Origin: Kitasatospora herbaricolor
GTDB lineage: Bacteria; Actinomycetota; Actinomycetes; Streptomycetales; Streptomycetaceae
Direction of reading: 5' to 3'
Length of the DNA stretch: 64,000 nt
NCBI RefSeq assembly: GCF_030813695.1
Contig: NZ_JAUSVA010000002.1
Span: 6,843,501 to 6,907,500 of the forward strand
In this document: positions 62,020-64,000 of the stretch, one piece after another
Layout: each line of letters opens with the position of its first letter
How positions within the stretch are numbered: position 1 is the first letter of the stretch
The notes under the pieces: generated by a model
The model's input: only the letters and a program-made list of their open reading frames with translations
Databases searched by the model: none
Told to the model about the DNA's origin: nothing
Program-made: the position numbers and the translations under genes

Positions 62020-62987
62020 CAGGCGTCCAGCCCCTTCATCCGGCGGGCGGCGATCAGGTTGGCGGCGACGATCACGACGATCAGCAGGAACATCGCCCAC
62101 GAGACGGCCGCGCCGTAGCCGTACTTGAAGCGGCCCCAGAACTGGTTGTAGGAGTACAGCGCGAGGGTCTGGAACTGGTGCTGGGAGCCGCCGGTGGTCG
62201 GGTCCTGCTGCTGGCCGAAGAGCATCGGCTCGCCGAACAGCTGGAGGGCGCCGATGGTGGAGACGATCACCGAGAACAGGATCGTCGGGCGGAGCATCGG
62301 GACGGTGATCGAGCGGAACTGCCGCCAGCGGCTCGCCCCGTCGATGGCGGCGGCCTCGTACAGCTCGAACGGCACGGCCTGCATCGCGGCCAGGAAGATC
62401 AGGGCGTTGTAGCCCGTCCAGCGCCAGGTGACGATGGCGGAGATGGCCGTCCAGGAGGAGAGCGTGCCGGCCTGCCAGTCGATGTGCTCGACGCCGAACA
62501 GGCCGAGCGTCCAGTTGATCAACCCGTAGTCACGGCCGAAGAGCTGGACGAAGATCAGGGTGACGGCGGCGACCGAGGTGACGTTGGGCAGCAGGACGCC
62601 GAGCCGGAACAGCGTCCGCCCGCGCATCCGGTAGTTCAGCAGGTGCGCCAGGACGAGCGCGAGCAGCAGCTGCGGAACGGTGGAGAGCACGCCGATGCCG
62701 ACGGTGTTCTTCAGCGCGTTGAGGAAGAACGGGTCGTCCAGCAGCTTGCGGTAGTTCTCCAGCCCGACCCACTGCCCCTGGCTGCCGGGGACGTCGACCC
62801 GCCAGTTGGTCATCGACACGTACCCGGTGTAGAGCATCGGGAAGAGCCCGAAGCCGGCGAACACCAGGAAGAACGGCGCGATGTAGAGGTACGGCGAGAG
62901 GGTGCGGTCGAGCCGGTGCCGACGGTGGGCCGCCACGGGTGCGCGCGCGGCCCGGGCGGGCCGGCCGGCGGAGACGGACGCAGCCAT
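62019..62987 (-). CDS. Sugar ABC transporter permease (MalF/CebF type)
   Basis: 322 residues, minus strand, ATG at 62987. Hydrophobic start LYIAPFFLVFAGFGLFPMLYTGYVSM; EAA loop YEAAAIDGASRWRQFRSITVPMLRPTI. Similar to the CebF-like protein at 51440. First permease after the binding protein, separated by a strong hairpin. Confidence 0.92.
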   Translation of the reverse strand: MAASVSAGRPARAARAPVAAHRRHRLDRTLSPYLYIAPFFLVFAGFGLFPMLYTGYVSMTNWRVDVPGSQGQWVGLENYRKLLDDPFFLNALKNTVGIGVLSTVPQLLLALVLAHLLNYRMRGRTLFRLGVLLPNVTSVAAVTLIFVQLFGRDYGLINWTLGLFGVEHIDWQAGTLSSWTAISAIVTWRWTGYNALIFLAAMQAVPFELYEAAAIDGASRWRQFRSITVPMLRPTILFSVIVSTIGALQLFGEPMLFGQQQDPTTGGSQHQFQTLALYSYNQFWGRFKYGYGAAVSWAMFLLIVVIVAANLIAARRMKGLDA

Positions 62988-63011
62988 CTGGGTGTGCTCC
63001 TTGGAGGGTGG

Positions 63012-63051
63012 CGCGGTACCGGCGTGGTGTCAGATCCACGCCGGTACCGCG
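63012..63051 (-). terminator. Intercistronic hairpin between binding-protein and permease genes
   Basis: Perfect 16-bp inverted repeat (63012-63027 with 63036-63051) with an 8-base loop, 40 bases past the binding-protein stop. As in the ceb operon it should reduce permease relative to binding-protein expression. Confidence 0.75.
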
Positions 63052-63090
63052 GGTCTCGGGGTGTGAGGTGGCGCCGTTCGCGGCGGGTGG

Positions 63091-64000
63091 TCAGCCGACG
63101 ATGTTGCCGACGTCCGCGAGGGCCTTCTTCCAGGCCCCGTCGGCGTCGGTCTTGCCCTGCTCGATCGAGGTGAGGGCGTTGCCGAGGGCGGTGCCGATCT
63201 CGGCGCCGTGCGCGCCGAGCGGCTGCGGCTTCAGGTCCTTGGCGGACTGGGAGAAGATCTTTCCGGTGGGCGCGTTGTTGAACAGCGGGTCGGTGTGGTC
63301 GGCGATGTCGGGCTGGCTCCAGAGCGCCTGGTCGGACGGGAAGTAGCCCTTCTCGGTGAAGAGCTTGGCCTCCTGCTCGGGTGCGGTGAGCCACTTGGCG
63401 AGCTCGGTGGCGGCCTTGGTGTGCTTGCCGGACCTGGGCACGGAGAGGTACGAGCCGCCCCAGTTGCCGCCGCCGCCGGGGATCCGGGCCATGTCCCAGG
63501 TGCCGCCGTCGGTGGGCGGGTTGGCCTTGAACTGGTAGCTCATCCAGGCGGGGCAGGCGACGGTGGCGAACTGGCTCTTCTGGAACCCGGTGTCCCAGGC
63601 GGGGGTGAAGGCCTGGATGCCGGCCGACTCGCCGTCCTTGATCGCGCCGGCCACCAGGTCGAACGCCTGCCGCACGGCCGGGTTCTCGTTCACCACCGGC
63701 TTGCCGGCCGCGTCGTAGAAGCCGGTCGGGGCCTGGGCGATGACGGCGCTGAACAGGTTGCCGCCGCTGTCGAACCAGCGGACGTCCTTGTTGGGGCTGT
63801 CGGCCAGGAACTTCTTCCCGGTGGCGGCGTAGGCCTTCCAGTCGGTGAGCAGCGCGGAGACCTGGTCCCGGTCGGTGGGCAGGCCGGCGGCCTTGAACAG
63901 GTCGCTGCGGTAGCACAGCGCCATGCCGCCCATGTCGGTGCCGAGACCGAAGAGCACCTTGCCGTCGGCGCTGGAGGCGGGCGCGGTCTTGGAGGGCACC
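63091..64000 (-). CDS. Sugar-binding lipoprotein, C-terminal part (cut by the window edge)
   Basis: About 302 residues of an extracellular solute-binding protein; the N-terminus lies beyond the right edge. It is a third CebE-type paralogue: LFGLGTDMGGMALCYRSDLFKAAGLPTD, CPAWMSYQFKANPPTDGGTWD and GNWGGSYLSVPRSGKHTKAA align with the other two. It is the first gene of the operon with two permeases and the GH3 glucosidase. Its promoter and any operator are outside the window. Confidence 0.92.
   Translation of the reverse strand, partial: VPSKTAPASSADGKVLFGLGTDMGGMALCYRSDLFKAAGLPTDRDQVSALLTDWKAYAATGKKFLADSPNKDVRWFDSGGNLFSAVIAQAPTGFYDAAGKPVVNENPAVRQAFDLVAGAIKDGESAGIQAFTPAWDTGFQKSQFATVACPAWMSYQFKANPPTDGGTWDMARIPGGGGNWGGSYLSVPRSGKHTKAATELAKWLTAPEQEAKLFTEKGYFPSDQALWSQPDIADHTDPLFNNAPTGKIFSQSAKDLKPQPLGAHGAEIGTALGNALTSIEQGKTDADGAWKKALADVGNIVG

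Noticed and set aside
58607..62987. Xylobiose operon (bxlEFG-bxlA)
   Set aside because: The gene order is the same, but the GH3 enzyme carries a PA14 insert typical of beta-glucosidases, so a glucoside substrate is preferred. Not excluded.

Overview
The window is about 64 kb of very GC-rich DNA with tightly packed genes, GTG and TTG starts and four-base start/stop overlaps. Its gene content (mycothiol-type maleylpyruvate isomerase, DUF574 methyltransferase, DUF6328, MutAB/MeaB, a CebEFG-BglC operon with CebR-type operators, an ECF42-type sigma factor with a DGPF protein) points to a chromosome of the Streptomycetaceae (Streptomyces or Kitasatospora). No rRNA, tRNA, insertion sequence or CRISPR array was seen.

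Left region (1-5.3 kb): an ArsR regulator, then a coupled set of two carboxymuconolactone-decarboxylase/AhpD-like proteins flanking an SDR oxidoreductase and a DUF574 SAM methyltransferase, followed by an AraC-type regulator. The SDR carries an 18-bp tandem duplication in its nucleotide-binding glycine loop.

RiPP region (5.3-25 kb), the most notable part: an ABC-2 exporter pair faces a 54-residue precursor peptide (short acidic leader ending NGG; core with 2 Cys, 8 Ser and 1 Thr). Downstream in one direction lie a cytochrome P450, an HlyD-like adaptor, a C39-peptidase ABC transporter, a second ABC transporter, a LanM-family enzyme, a fused leader-binding/YcaO cyclodehydratase and a SagB-type azoline dehydrogenase. 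A strong terminator ends this set. Beyond it are a response regulator, a small secreted protein, a small unknown protein and a TrmB/LuxR-type regulator. The LanM keeps most dehydratase motifs but its cyclase half has lost the Cys/His zinc-ligand motifs. The likely product is therefore not a lanthipeptide but a dehydroamino-acid- and azole-bearing linear peptide: goadsporin-like chemistry, with a LanM-type dehydratase in place of the split LanB-type one.

Middle (25-35.4 kb): a sulfite-oxidase-family molybdoenzyme, an aromatic-acid-type MFS carrier with an alpha/beta hydrolase, a PadR/membrane-protein pair, a maleylpyruvate-isomerase-like protein, and an orphan ParA/ParB pair whose parB gene contains an AT-rich perfect inverted repeat that may be a partition site. 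An O-methyltransferase and a nucleotidyltransferase follow. 35.6-40.7 kb holds mutA-mutB-meaB (methylmalonyl-CoA mutase and its GTPase chaperone), with mutA apparently leaderless. 40.8-45.6 kb holds a DUF4386 protein divergent from a TetR regulator with clear operators, a rhomboid protease, and a DGPF protein with an ECF42-type sigma factor.

Right region (45.6-64 kb): cellulose and oligosaccharide use. It has an orphan CebE-like binding protein, a secreted GH6 cellulase, the cebEFG-bglC operon, and a second operon of binding protein, two permeases and a PA14-containing GH3 glucosidase that runs off the right edge. Three identical 14-bp CebR-type operators sit in front of the orphan binding protein, the cellulase and cebE, tying extracellular hydrolysis, import and intracellular hydrolysis together. 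Between the two sugar operons lie a GNAT acetyltransferase, an SGNH hydrolase, a DUF6328 protein and a shikimate-dehydrogenase-like gene that looks frameshifted at its start and has lost its stop.
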